From: Nocardia sp. NBC_00416
GTDB lineage: Bacteria > Actinomycetota > Actinomycetes > Mycobacteriales > Mycobacteriaceae
NCBI RefSeq assembly: GCF_036032445.1
Contig: NZ_CP107932.1
Span: 5,520,501 to 5,584,500, forward strand
Length of the DNA: 64,000 nt
Direction: 5' to 3'
Below, piece by piece: positions 17,040 to 25,090 of this stretch. The stretch's first letter is position 1; the number at the start of each line of letters is the position of its first letter. A program made the position numbers and the translations under genes. The notes under the pieces were generated by a model. The model saw only the letters and a list, made by a program, of their open reading frames with translations, was not told the origin of the DNA and made no database searches.

Positions 17040-19078
17040 CGGTTGCCGTACGGGTAACCGTCCACATTGGCGAAATCGTCGGCGACCATCGCGGCGAGCT
17101 CCAGCAGCGCCTGCCGGGTCGGTTTGCTCACCAACTCCAGGTCGATCTCCGCGCCCTCGGCGAGGTGATCGTCGAACGGCACCACCTGCACCGCCCGGGT
17201 GCGGTCCAGGAACAGCCGCCGCAGATGGTCCAGGTTCACCGAGGTGGAGCCGCGCCGGGAGGCGTTGACGACGACCACGGTCTGCTGCACCAGATGCGAG
17301 TAGCCGTGATAGTCGAGCCAGTCGAGGGTGGCCGAGGCGCTGCGGGCGCCGTCGATGGCGGGGGAGGTCACCAGGACCAGCGAACTCGCCATATCGAGCA
17401 CCCCCGACATCGCCGAATGCATCAGTCCGGTACCGCAGTCGGTGAGGATGATGTTGTAGAACGACTGCAGGATCCCGATCGCCCGCCGGTAATCGGCTTC
17501 GCTGAACGCCTCCGAGACCGCCGGATCCTGTTCGCTGGCCAGTACTTCCAGCCGGCTCGGTGACTGCGAGGTGTGCGCTCGCACATCGGAGTAGCGCGTG
17601 ATGTTCTGGTCTTCCAGCAGATTGCGCACGGTGGATCGGGTCTGGCGCGGCACCCGGTGGGCCAGCGTGCCCAGGTCGGGGTTGGCGTCGATCGCGATGA
17701 CCCGGTCGCCGCGCAGCGAGGCGAACGTGGCCCCGAGGCCGACGGTCGTGGTGGTTTTGCCGACCCCGCCCTTGAGCGAGAGGATCGCGATCCGGAAATC
17801 GCCGTACACCGGCGCGTTCACGCGGCCCACCAGGTCGCGGTGCACGACATCGGAGGCCGATTCGCCCGGATTGATCGCCCCGCGCGATACCTTGTGCACG
17901 GCGCGGCGCCAGCCGCTGCGCGGTGCCTTGCGGGCGCGCTTGAGCAGGTTCAGATCGTTCACCGAATGACCGAGTTGGCCCGGTTCGGGCATCTGCCGCG
18001 GCTGTCCCGGCTGTTGCCCTGGCTGCTGTTGCTGGGGCTGTTGCGGCGCTGCCGGAGGCTGGCTCCGGCCGGGGTTCGCGCCCCAATTCTCCGGGGTCGG
18101 GAACTGCCCGGTCGGGGGGTTGTTGATCGGCTGGGGCGGCGCCTGCTGGAACGGCTGCTGCGGTACGGGCGGCGGCGCGGCCGGCATCGGCGGCGGCGCC
18201 CAGCTGTAGATCGGGCCGCCCGATTCGCTCTCCGGCGCGGGTGATCGGCCGGGTTCCGGTGTGCCGCCGGGCGCGTATCCGCCCTGCTGGGGCGGCTGCT
18301 GCTGGAACTGACCACCGTCCGAGCCCGGTGGCGGGTAGGACGCCTGTTCCGGATTCGGTTGCCCGGGGTAGAGGTTCGGGTCCTGTTGCGGATACTGCCC
18401 GCCGTTCGGCCCGGACGGCGCGAAGGGGTCGTGTCCCGGGACCTGGAACTGGCCGGGTTCGGGTTGCGGGAACTGTCCGCTGCCGTAGCCGGGCGCCTGG
18501 AACTGGCCCGGTTCGGCCTGCGAGAACCCGCCGCTGCCGTAACCGGTGTTCGCGGCCTGGAACTGATTCGGGTCCGGCTGTGGGAACTGCCCGCTGCCGG
18601 CCGCCGAGAACTGGTCCGGGGCAGGCGCGCTGAACGCCCCGCCGGTTCCCGGGGCGAACTGATCGAGTGGTGCGTTTCCGTAGAGCGGCCCGTTCCCGAC
18701 CGGTGCCTGCCCTTCGGGAGGCGGGGCGAAACCGTTCTGGACTTCCCACGGCGGGGCAGTCGGATCGGCCGGACCGGAGGGCCACTGTTCGTCCGGCGCA
18801 CCGCTGCTCGGACCCGGATTCTCGGCATCCCCGGCGCCGGTGGATTCCGCACTCAGCGAGATCTCGTTCTTCACGGTCACTTCGGAGGCGTCGGGACCGA
18901 CCGTCTCGGGGTCGGCCGCGTCGGTGGTGCCCTGCGCGGTGTCGTTGTCCGGCGCCGGGTCCGTACGCGCGGCTTCGGTGGCCTGCCCGGTATCCGGCTC
19001 GCCGCCACTGCCGGCGGTGTCCGCCGGTTGACTCGGGAGCCAGGGCTGGGAAGTCGGGTTGTGGTCGTCAGTAGTCAC
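17033..19078 (-). CDS. EspI-like protein: Pro/Gln-rich N-terminus with ParA/MinD-type ATPase domain
   Basis: A 681-residue protein. Residues 1 to about 330 are disordered and rich in Pro, Gln and Gly, with degenerate repeats of the form GQFPQPEPGQFQ between about 160 and 220. A basic segment (LLKRARKAPRSGWRRAVHK) leads into a deviant Walker A KGGVGKTTT (about 434-442) and a MinD/ParA ATPase domain to the end. This is the layout of EspI (Rv3876) and related proteins of type VII secretion loci, but no ESX genes are present in this window. It is therefore an orphan copy, or a divergent polarity/partition ATPase. The GTG start at 19078 has GGGGGA upstream. Function inferred only from architecture. 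Confidence 0.8.
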   Translation of the reverse strand: MTTDDHNPTSQPWLPSQPADTAGSGGEPDTGQATEAARTDPAPDNDTAQGTTDAADPETVGPDASEVTVKNEISLSAESTGAGDAENPGPSSGAPDEQWPSGPADPTAPPWEVQNGFAPPPEGQAPVGNGPLYGNAPLDQFAPGTGGAFSAPAPDQFSAAGSGQFPQPDPNQFQAANTGYGSGGFSQAEPGQFQAPGYGSGQFPQPEPGQFQVPGHDPFAPSGPNGGQYPQQDPNLYPGQPNPEQASYPPPGSDGGQFQQQPPQQGGYAPGGTPEPGRSPAPESESGGPIYSWAPPPMPAAPPPVPQQPFQQAPPQPINNPPTGQFPTPENWGANPGRSQPPAAPQQPQQQQPGQQPGQPRQMPEPGQLGHSVNDLNLLKRARKAPRSGWRRAVHKVSRGAINPGESASDVVHRDLVGRVNAPVYGDFRIAILSLKGGVGKTTTTVGLGATFASLRGDRVIAIDANPDLGTLAHRVPRQTRSTVRNLLEDQNITRYSDVRAHTSQSPSRLEVLASEQDPAVSEAFSEADYRRAIGILQSFYNIILTDCGTGLMHSAMSGVLDMASSLVLVTSPAIDGARSASATLDWLDYHGYSHLVQQTVVVVNASRRGSTSVNLDHLRRLFLDRTRAVQVVPFDDHLAEGAEIDLELVSKPTRQALLELAAMVADDFANVDGYPYGNRY

Positions 19079-19181
19079 AGTTCCCCCATCTGCTCGGGAT
19101 TTTCGAGCAGAGAGCTCGGCGGCGTGGAGTCCGAACCAACGCTAGCAGGTGCGCGGCGGAGCGCATGTCGGCGGATTACAG

Positions 19182-19232
19182 CGACCCCGGCCGCCACCAC
19201 CCGCACGGGACGGGTGGTGGCGGCCGGGGTCG
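19182..19232 (-). terminator. leuA terminator
   Basis: A perfect 22-bp inverted repeat (CGACCCCGGCCGCCACCACC onward) with a 7-base loop begins 17 bases after the leuA stop codon. It is the strongest hairpin in this part of the window. Confidence 0.8.
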
Positions 19233-19248
19233 TAGCTGCCGGTTGCCG

Positions 19249-21048
19249 CTACTGCTGGGCGGCCCGGTTCACTGCCGAGACCACGGCGCGCAGCGAAGCG
19301 GTGGTGATCGAGGTGGCGATACCGACACCCCACACGATCCGGTCGCCGATCGCGCATTCCACATAGGCCGCGGCCTGTGCGTCGTCGCCGGCGGACAGCG
19401 CGTGCTCGGAATAGTCCAGCACCTCCACCTGGTACCCGACCGCCGCGATGGCGTCGACGAAGGCCGCGAGCGGACCGTTGCCGCTGCCGGTGACTTCCTG
19501 TTCGACCCCGTCCACCTTGACGACCGCGGTGATGCGGTCGGTGCCGCCGTCGGTCTCGGCGGCGGTCACCTTCTGCCGCATCCGTTCCAGCGGCCGGATC
19601 GGGGTCAGGTACTCGTCGGCGAAGGCATCCCACATCTCCTTGGGCGTCACCTCACCGCCCTCGCCGTCGGTGATCTGCTGGATCGCCTGGGAGAACTCGA
19701 TCTGCAGCCGGCGCGGCAGTGCCAGGCCGTGGTCGGTTTTCATGATGTAGGCCACGCCGCCCTTGCCGGATTGCGAGTTGACCCGGATGACCGCCTCGTA
19801 GGTGCGCCCCACATCCTTGGGATCGATCGGCAGGTAGGGCACCTCCCAGGAGATATCGTCCACATCGGATCCGGCTGCGTCGGCGGCCGCTTTCATCGCG
19901 TCCAGACCCTTGTTGATCGCGTCCTGATGGCTGCCGGAGAACGCGGTGTACACCAGATCGCCGCCGTAGGGGTGGCGTTCGTGCACCGGCAGCTGGTTGC
20001 AGTATTCGACGGTGCGACGGATCTCGTCGATATCGGAGAAGTTGATCTGCGGGTCCACACCCTGTGAGAACAGGTTCATGCCCAGCGTCACCAGACATAC
20101 GTTGCCGGTGCGTTCGCCGTTGCCGAACAGGCAGCCCTCGATCCGGTCGGCGCCGGCCTGGTAGCCGAGTTCGGCGGCGGCGACCGCCGTCCCCCGGTCG
20201 TTGTGCGGATGCAGCGACAGCACGATCGAGTCACGCCGGGCCAGATTGCGGTGCATCCATTCGATGGAGTCGGCGTAGACGTTCGGCGTCGCCATCTCCA
20301 CGGTGGCCGGCAGGTTGATGATCAGCGGCTTTTCCGGGGTCGGGGCGATGATCTCGGAGACCGCGTCGCACACCTCGCGGGCGTATTCCAGTTCGGTGCC
20401 GGTATAGGACTCCGGGCTGTACTCGTACCGCCAGTTCGTATCCGGGTACCGCTGCTCGGTCTCCAAGCACAGCCGCGCCGCGTCGGTGGCGATCTTCTGC
20501 ACCGCCGCGCGATCGGCGCGGAACACCACCCGCCGCTGCAGGATGGAGGTGGAATTGTAGAAGTGCACGATCACGTTCGCGGCGCCGGAACAGGCCTCGA
20601 AGGTGCGCTCGATCAGTTCGGGACGGCACTGGGTGAGCACCTGAATGCTGACGTCGTCGGGGATCGCGCCGTCCTCGATGATCTCGCGGACGAAGTCGTA
20701 GTCGGTCTGGCTGGCCGAGGGGAAGCCGACCTCGATCTCCTTGTAACCCATCCGCACCAGCAGATCGAACATGCGGCGCTTGCGGGCGGGACTCATCGGG
20801 TCGATCAGCGCCTGGTTGCCGTCGCGCAGATCCACCGCGCACCAGCCGGGGGACCGGTCGATGACCTTGTCCGGCCAGGTGCGGTCGGGTACCGCTACGG
20901 GCTCTACTTCTTCGGCGAAGGGCCGGTAGCGGAAGACCGGCAGCGACGAATTCTTCTGCTTGTTCCACGCGGGCTGGTCGGCGGGCGCGGGCTTGGCGGG
21001 CGCGGTGATGGTGCGCGTGCCGGAAACGAAGGCGTCAGCGGGTGACAT
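19249..21048 (-). CDS. leuA: 2-isopropylmalate synthase LeuA
   Basis: A 599-residue enzyme that condenses acetyl-CoA with 2-oxoisovalerate, the first committed step of leucine synthesis. The catalytic TIM barrel starts with DLRDGNQALID at 73-83 and contains the metal-binding HPHNDRGT. The C-terminal LeuA dimer/regulatory domain (from about 480) binds leucine for feedback inhibition and includes SGNGPLAAF and the end SITTASLRAVVSAVNRAA. It is nearly collinear with M. tuberculosis LeuA (Rv3710), but the 19-residue tandem repeat insertion seen there is absent (AYVECAIGDRIVWGVG at the site). An attenuator with a leucine-rich leader peptide precedes it. Confidence 0.98.
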   Translation of the reverse strand: MSPADAFVSGTRTITAPAKPAPADQPAWNKQKNSSLPVFRYRPFAEEVEPVAVPDRTWPDKVIDRSPGWCAVDLRDGNQALIDPMSPARKRRMFDLLVRMGYKEIEVGFPSASQTDYDFVREIIEDGAIPDDVSIQVLTQCRPELIERTFEACSGAANVIVHFYNSTSILQRRVVFRADRAAVQKIATDAARLCLETEQRYPDTNWRYEYSPESYTGTELEYAREVCDAVSEIIAPTPEKPLIINLPATVEMATPNVYADSIEWMHRNLARRDSIVLSLHPHNDRGTAVAAAELGYQAGADRIEGCLFGNGERTGNVCLVTLGMNLFSQGVDPQINFSDIDEIRRTVEYCNQLPVHERHPYGGDLVYTAFSGSHQDAINKGLDAMKAAADAAGSDVDDISWEVPYLPIDPKDVGRTYEAVIRVNSQSGKGGVAYIMKTDHGLALPRRLQIEFSQAIQQITDGEGGEVTPKEMWDAFADEYLTPIRPLERMRQKVTAAETDGGTDRITAVVKVDGVEQEVTGSGNGPLAAFVDAIAAVGYQVEVLDYSEHALSAGDDAQAAAYVECAIGDRIVWGVGIATSITTASLRAVVSAVNRAAQQ

Positions 21049-21089
21049 GCGATTTCTCCGTGGGTGAGATTGTTTTCCCGAATTGGGTC

Positions 21090-21145
21090 GACCGGCGCGG
21101 CAGAACCCCGCGACGGGAGGCCGGTCCGATCAGACCCCGTCGCGG
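21090..21145 (-). promoter_or_regulatory. leuA transcription attenuator (alternative hairpins)
   Basis: Reading leftward from the leader peptide, CCGCGACGGG at 21145-21136 can pair exactly with CCCGTCGCGG at 21117-21108 (10 bp). Alternatively, the second arm can form CGCGG/CCGCG with 21100-21096, and GACCGGC at 21126-21120 can pair with 21096-21090. The options exclude each other. The first arm lies inside the leader ORF just after its leucine codons, so ribosome position would select the fold. No clear U-tract was seen. Confidence 0.6.
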
Positions 21146-21171
21146 CGGCTGAGAAGAAGTGCCCGCTGCAT
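21130..21171 (-). CDS. leuL: leuA leader peptide
   Basis: A 13-residue ORF, MQRALLLSRRDGV, sits about 80 bases upstream of leuA on the same strand. Three consecutive leucine codons (CTT CTT CTC) and nearby arginines are followed by a stop codon inside the hairpin region. Leucine-rich leaders of this type precede leuA in other actinobacteria and sense charged tRNA-Leu by ribosome stalling. GGAGG lies 16 bases upstream of the ATG, which is distant, so translation may be weak or start on a leaderless transcript. Confidence 0.65.
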   Translation of the reverse strand: MQRALLLSRRDGV

Positions 21172-21592
21172 GATCTGTGCGAGTCTACCTCCTATGGTGC
21201 GGGCCCTGCCAAGGCGGTCCGGAGGGTTCGTGTTTCACAGTCCGGGGCGCACCGCGGCCCGGCTGTAGCCGCCGTCGACGGCCGACGAGCCGGTCCGCCC
21301 TGGTCGCGGCAGGTTCCGGGCCCGAGCATGGCGATCGTCGTGAATCTATTCGCGCGGGATCGCCCGGCCGTTTCGCGTCAGCACCGGCTGCTCACCGGTG
21401 GGCGACGCCGTGCTCCCTCCGGCCGAGCGGTCGGGCCGGTTCGGCGAGTCGCGGCCCAGTGCGGGCAGCGGGCCCGGTGCCGCCGCGCCGGCCTCGGTGG
21501 ACCCGTCGCGATCACCGGGGGAACCAACCGCTAGCGTCGCTGATCGGGTTGTGAAGTGACCGGTCGCCGGTCCGGGAGGTCGAGGATCGAGC
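21172..21592. other. Intergenic region between leuA leader and TauE gene
   Basis: About 420 bases without a supportable gene on either strand. It must hold the leftward leuA promoter and the rightward promoter of the TauE/SafE gene. I see no clear repeat, hairpin array or RNA gene; base composition is like the surrounding coding DNA. Confidence 0.5.
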
Positions 21593-22357
21593 ATGACTTG
21601 GCTGGAAATGCTGGCCGTTTTCGCCGCGGGTATCGCTGCGGGCGGTATCAACACCGTCGTCGGTTCGGGGACGCTGATCACCTTCCCGGTCCTGCTGGCC
21701 ATCGGTTTGCCACCGGTCACGGCGAATGTGTCGAACACGGTCGGGCTCGTGCCCGGTTCGCTGAGCGGGGCCATCGGCTACCGCCGTGAGCTGTCCGGGC
21801 AGTGGGGCCGGGTGCTGCGGTACAGCTCCGCGTCGTTGCTGGGCGCCGCGGTCGGCGCGGTCCTGCTGCTGACCCTGCCCGAGGGAGCGTTCACGGCCAT
21901 CGTGCCGGTGCTGATCATCGCGGCCCTGGTGCTGGTGGTGGTGCAGCCCCGGCTCGCGGCGTGGGTCCGGGAACGGCAGAGCGCCTCCGACAGTGTTCCG
22001 GCGCACGGCGGCCCGATCCTGCTCGCCGCGATCTTCGGAACCGGTATCTACGGCGGATACTTCGGCGCGGCCCAAGGGGTGCTGCTGCTCGCGCTGCTGG
22101 GAGTCTTCGTGCACGAGGACATCCAGCGCCTCAACGCGGTGAAGAATGTGCTCGCACTGCTCACGAACGGGCTGTCGGCGGTTATTTTCATCGTGGTCGC
22201 CGAGGTGGACTGGACGGTCGTCGCGCTGATCGCGGCCGGTGCGATCATCGGGGGCCAGCTGGGTGCGGGGGTGGGCCGGCGGCTGCCGCCGAACGTGTTG
22301 CGCGCGGTGATCGTGGTCGTCGGCACCCTCGCGGTGATCCGGCTGGTGTTCGGTTAG
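21593..22357 (+). CDS. TauE/SafE family membrane exporter
   Basis: A 254-residue membrane protein with about eight transmembrane segments and the two family repeats. The first is AAGGINTVVGSGTLITFPVLLAIGLPPVTANVSNTVGLVPG and the second GGYFGAAQGVLLLALLGVF. TauE/SafE (TSUP) proteins move sulfite, sulfoacetate or other small organosulfur anions. Nothing nearby indicates sulfur metabolism, so the substrate is open. It appears to be transcribed alone. No obvious Shine-Dalgarno sequence was picked out. Confidence 0.9.
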   Translation: MTWLEMLAVFAAGIAAGGINTVVGSGTLITFPVLLAIGLPPVTANVSNTVGLVPGSLSGAIGYRRELSGQWGRVLRYSSASLLGAAVGAVLLLTLPEGAFTAIVPVLIIAALVLVVVQPRLAAWVRERQSASDSVPAHGGPILLAAIFGTGIYGGYFGAAQGVLLLALLGVFVHEDIQRLNAVKNVLALLTNGLSAVIFIVVAEVDWTVVALIAAGAIIGGQLGAGVGRRLPPNVLRAVIVVVGTLAVIRLVFG

Positions 22358-22455
22358 CCACTCGGCTTTCGAATCGGTTCCCGGCCAGGACTGTTCAATA
22401 TCGGTCGATTCTCGGTACCATCCGTGCGCTGTATGCATGACTGAGAGGTGTCGGG

Positions 22456-24090
22456 GTGGATAGGCGTGCCCTTTTCAAGGCCGCGGGGGCGGCTGCTCTG
22501 ATCGGCGCGGTCGGGTCGGCGCTGCCGAGACCCGGAACCGCGCTACCCCGGGCCACTGCGCAACCGGGCTGGCACGACCTGTTCGCCCAGTGGGTCCCGG
22601 AGATCTTCGCGCCTCTGCCCGCCCCACCGGAGCACACCGAGGCCATTGTCGTGGGCTCCGGTTTCGGTGCGGCGGTCGCCGCATTACGCCTGGCCCGGGC
22701 CGGAGTCGCCACTACCGTGCTGGAGCGTGGTTCGCGCTGGCCCAACGACCCGTGGCGGGAGATCTTCACCGGCGACGACCTGCCCGACGGCCGCGGTTTC
22801 TGGCACGCCACCAGCTTCACCGGGGTCACCAAGGTGCCGATGCGGTTCGCGGATTTCGGCGGGGTCCTGGATTGCACCAGGTATCCGGGGATCGACGTAT
22901 GGCGCGGCGCCGCCGTCGGCGGCGGTTCGGTGGTGTTCACCGGGTCGATGGTCGCGCCCGAACGCCGGTTCTTCGACCACATCTTCGGCGGTGTGGTCGA
23001 CTACGGCGAACTGGACCGCGTCTACTTTCCCCGGGTCCGTGAGATGCTCCGGCTCGACCTGATGCCCGCCGATATCTACGGTTCGGCGCCGTTCACCCAT
23101 TCGCGCGCCTGGGACGACCAGGTCCGCAAAGCGGGCTACCGGCCGATCCCCAACGATTCGATCTTCAATTGGGATGTGCTGCGCGGTGAACTGTCCGGCG
23201 CGACCCGCGCGTCGGCGACAGCGGGCCGCAGCAACCTCGGCAACTCCAACGGCGCGAAGTTCGATCTCAACCAGAACTATCTGAAGGATGCCGAAGCCAC
23301 CGGCCGGGCACGGATCTTCCCGGGTCATCGCGTGGACACGATCGCCCAGGAACCCGGGGGCCGGTTCGCGGTGACGGTGACCGAACTCCATCCGACCGGC
23401 GCGGAGCGCGGCCGCCGCACGCTCACCTGCGACAAGTTGTTCCTCGGCGCAGGCTCGATCGGGACCTCCGAACTCCTGGTCCGGGCCCGGGAAACCGGCA
23501 CACTGCCCGAGCTCAACGAACACGTCGGCGACGGCTGGGGCACCAACGGTGATGTGGTGCTGGCACGCGGGGCCAGTTCGGTCGCCGGCAACGGCCAGGG
23601 CGTGCCGAGCGCCAGCCGGATCTTCGACGACACGGGCATGGCACTGAGCCTGCAGAACTGGTACATCCCGGGAATCCCGTTCGAGACCGGCGCCCTCGCT
23701 TCGCTGGCGATGGTGCTCGACCCCACCCGTACACGGTTCGGCTACGACCCGGCCTCGGGCGGGGTCGGACTCTCCTGGCCGCGCAACGCCCAGGACGAGG
23801 TGACGGCGGCGGCCCGGGCGGTGGACCGGGGCATTGCCGATCGGGCCGGTGCGATGGCCGAATACGGCGCTCTGGGATATGACGCGAACGCCCTGTTCAC
23901 CGCGCACCCGCTGGGCGGGGCGGTACTGGGCCGGGCGACCGACGCCTACGGCCGGGTGCACGGGCATCCGGGTCTGTACGTCATGGACGGTGCGGCGATT
24001 CCCGGCAGCACCGGCACCGTCAATCCGTCCCTCACCATCACCGCCTTGGCCGAACGCAATATCGAGGCGATCATCCGCGAGGGCCGATGA
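22456..24090 (+). CDS. Cholesterol-oxidase-like GMC oxidoreductase
   Basis: A 544-residue exported flavoprotein. A short RR-containing hydrophobic signal (MDRRALFKAAGAAALIGAVGSALP) precedes FAD motif VVGSGFGAAVAALRLARAG at about 65-83. Features shared with class I cholesterol oxidases are FNWDV near 237, GWGTNGDV, HPLGG with His484, and NPSLTITALAERN with Asn523. The last two correspond to the His and Asn active-site residues of Streptomyces ChoA. Those enzymes oxidise 3-beta-hydroxysteroids to cholestenone with O2. GTG at 22456 has GAGGTG nine bases upstream. The steroid substrate is inferred; other sterol-like alcohols are possible. Confidence 0.87.
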   Translation: MDRRALFKAAGAAALIGAVGSALPRPGTALPRATAQPGWHDLFAQWVPEIFAPLPAPPEHTEAIVVGSGFGAAVAALRLARAGVATTVLERGSRWPNDPWREIFTGDDLPDGRGFWHATSFTGVTKVPMRFADFGGVLDCTRYPGIDVWRGAAVGGGSVVFTGSMVAPERRFFDHIFGGVVDYGELDRVYFPRVREMLRLDLMPADIYGSAPFTHSRAWDDQVRKAGYRPIPNDSIFNWDVLRGELSGATRASATAGRSNLGNSNGAKFDLNQNYLKDAEATGRARIFPGHRVDTIAQEPGGRFAVTVTELHPTGAERGRRTLTCDKLFLGAGSIGTSELLVRARETGTLPELNEHVGDGWGTNGDVVLARGASSVAGNGQGVPSASRIFDDTGMALSLQNWYIPGIPFETGALASLAMVLDPTRTRFGYDPASGGVGLSWPRNAQDEVTAAARAVDRGIADRAGAMAEYGALGYDANALFTAHPLGGAVLGRATDAYGRVHGHPGLYVMDGAAIPGSTGTVNPSLTITALAERNIEAIIREGR

Positions 24091-24241
24091 TCCCCCGGAT
24101 CCGCTGACTCCGGAGGCGCTCCCCGGGAACGCGTCGTAGGGTCCCGCTCAGTGGTGCGCGTCCCCGGGTACCGGCGTATTCGGCGGTCCGGTCGCGGTCG
24201 ACCGAGTCATACTTGTCCGCGATCTTTCGGCGTCGAAGGGA

Positions 24242-25090
24242 ATGCAGGTGTCAACACCGCCGTCCACAGAGTCCGACCCCCGTGGCCCGGAGCCGGAGGG
24301 CTTTCCCAGAAAACCGCCCGCCCTGTGGACCGATTTCGTCATGCTGGCGCTGGCCGCCGTCTCCGTGGTGCTGGTCTGCTGGATCACCTTCTTCGAGGTC
24401 TCGCCCGAGACCTACCGGGTGATCGTCGGAATCGATTACGCGATCTGCGCGGTCTTCGCCGTCGAATTCCTGTGGCGCTGGCGTCGGGGCGGATGGTCGT
24501 GGACGTTCCCGCTGGTCTACTGGTACGAACTGCTCGGCATGATCCCCGTGGCCAGCCCTTTCTTCCGTGCGTTCCGGCTGCTGCGGATCGTCGTCATCCT
24601 GGTCCGGCTGGCGCGTGTGGCGGACCGGGTGTTCGGGGACCGGGTCACCGCCGCGGTGATCAACCATTCCGTGGGCACGATCGTCGAGGTCATCAAACGC
24701 CCGATGACGATCGCGATCATGGAGGAGGTCACCGCGGTCCTGCGGACCGGCCACTACACCCGCAATATCGCGGTCGCGCTGGAGGAGAACCGGGGCGAAA
24801 TCGACGAGATGATCGTCGAGATGATCAAGAACGATCCGCAGACCGGCCGGGTCCGCTACATCCCCTTCCACGACGAGATCATCCGCCTGGTCGCCGATAC
24901 CGTCTTCCGGATCCTGTTCCAGGTGCTGGCCGATCCGCGCACCGACGAACTCGTCTCGGACATGATCCGGGAGAACGTCGACCAGATCCGCGATTCGGTG
25001 CGGTCCGGGGTGAAGGTGGCGCCCTCGGCCTACGGCCCGACACCGCATCACCTGACCGCACGGCACCTCAACCGGCAGCGGGATGCCTGA
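24242..25090 (+). CDS. Voltage-sensor-domain membrane protein without a pore
   Basis: A 282-residue protein with four N-terminal transmembrane helices, S1 (about 28-51), S2 (57-79), S3 (86-104) and S4 (106-132). S4 carries arginines at 109, 112, 115, 122, 125 and 129, the repeating positive pattern of voltage sensors, and S2 has acidic residues Asp65 and Glu75. No S5-P-S6 pore or selectivity motif follows. Instead there is a soluble, charged, helical region of about 150 residues (VEVIKRPMTIAIMEEVTAVLRT, IDEMIVEMIKND). It is thus like Hv1 or voltage-sensing phosphatases in plan, without a recognisable enzyme. Annotated relatives are usually called 'ion transporter'. The last 23 bases overlap the convergent ltrA gene. 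Confidence 0.75.
   Translation: MQVSTPPSTESDPRGPEPEGFPRKPPALWTDFVMLALAAVSVVLVCWITFFEVSPETYRVIVGIDYAICAVFAVEFLWRWRRGGWSWTFPLVYWYELLGMIPVASPFFRAFRLLRIVVILVRLARVADRVFGDRVTAAVINHSVGTIVEVIKRPMTIAIMEEVTAVLRTGHYTRNIAVALEENRGEIDEMIVEMIKNDPQTGRVRYIPFHDEIIRLVADTVFRILFQVLADPRTDELVSDMIRENVDQIRDSVRSGVKVAPSAYGPTPHHLTARHLNRQRDA

Noticed and set aside
16437..18785. A 782-codon minus-strand frame across the LysR and EspI-like genes
   Set aside because: Arg/Gly-rich shadow of two supported genes.
21050..21200. T-box riboswitch upstream of leuA
   Set aside because: No T-box sequence or specifier loop; a leucine-rich leader peptide explains the region better.
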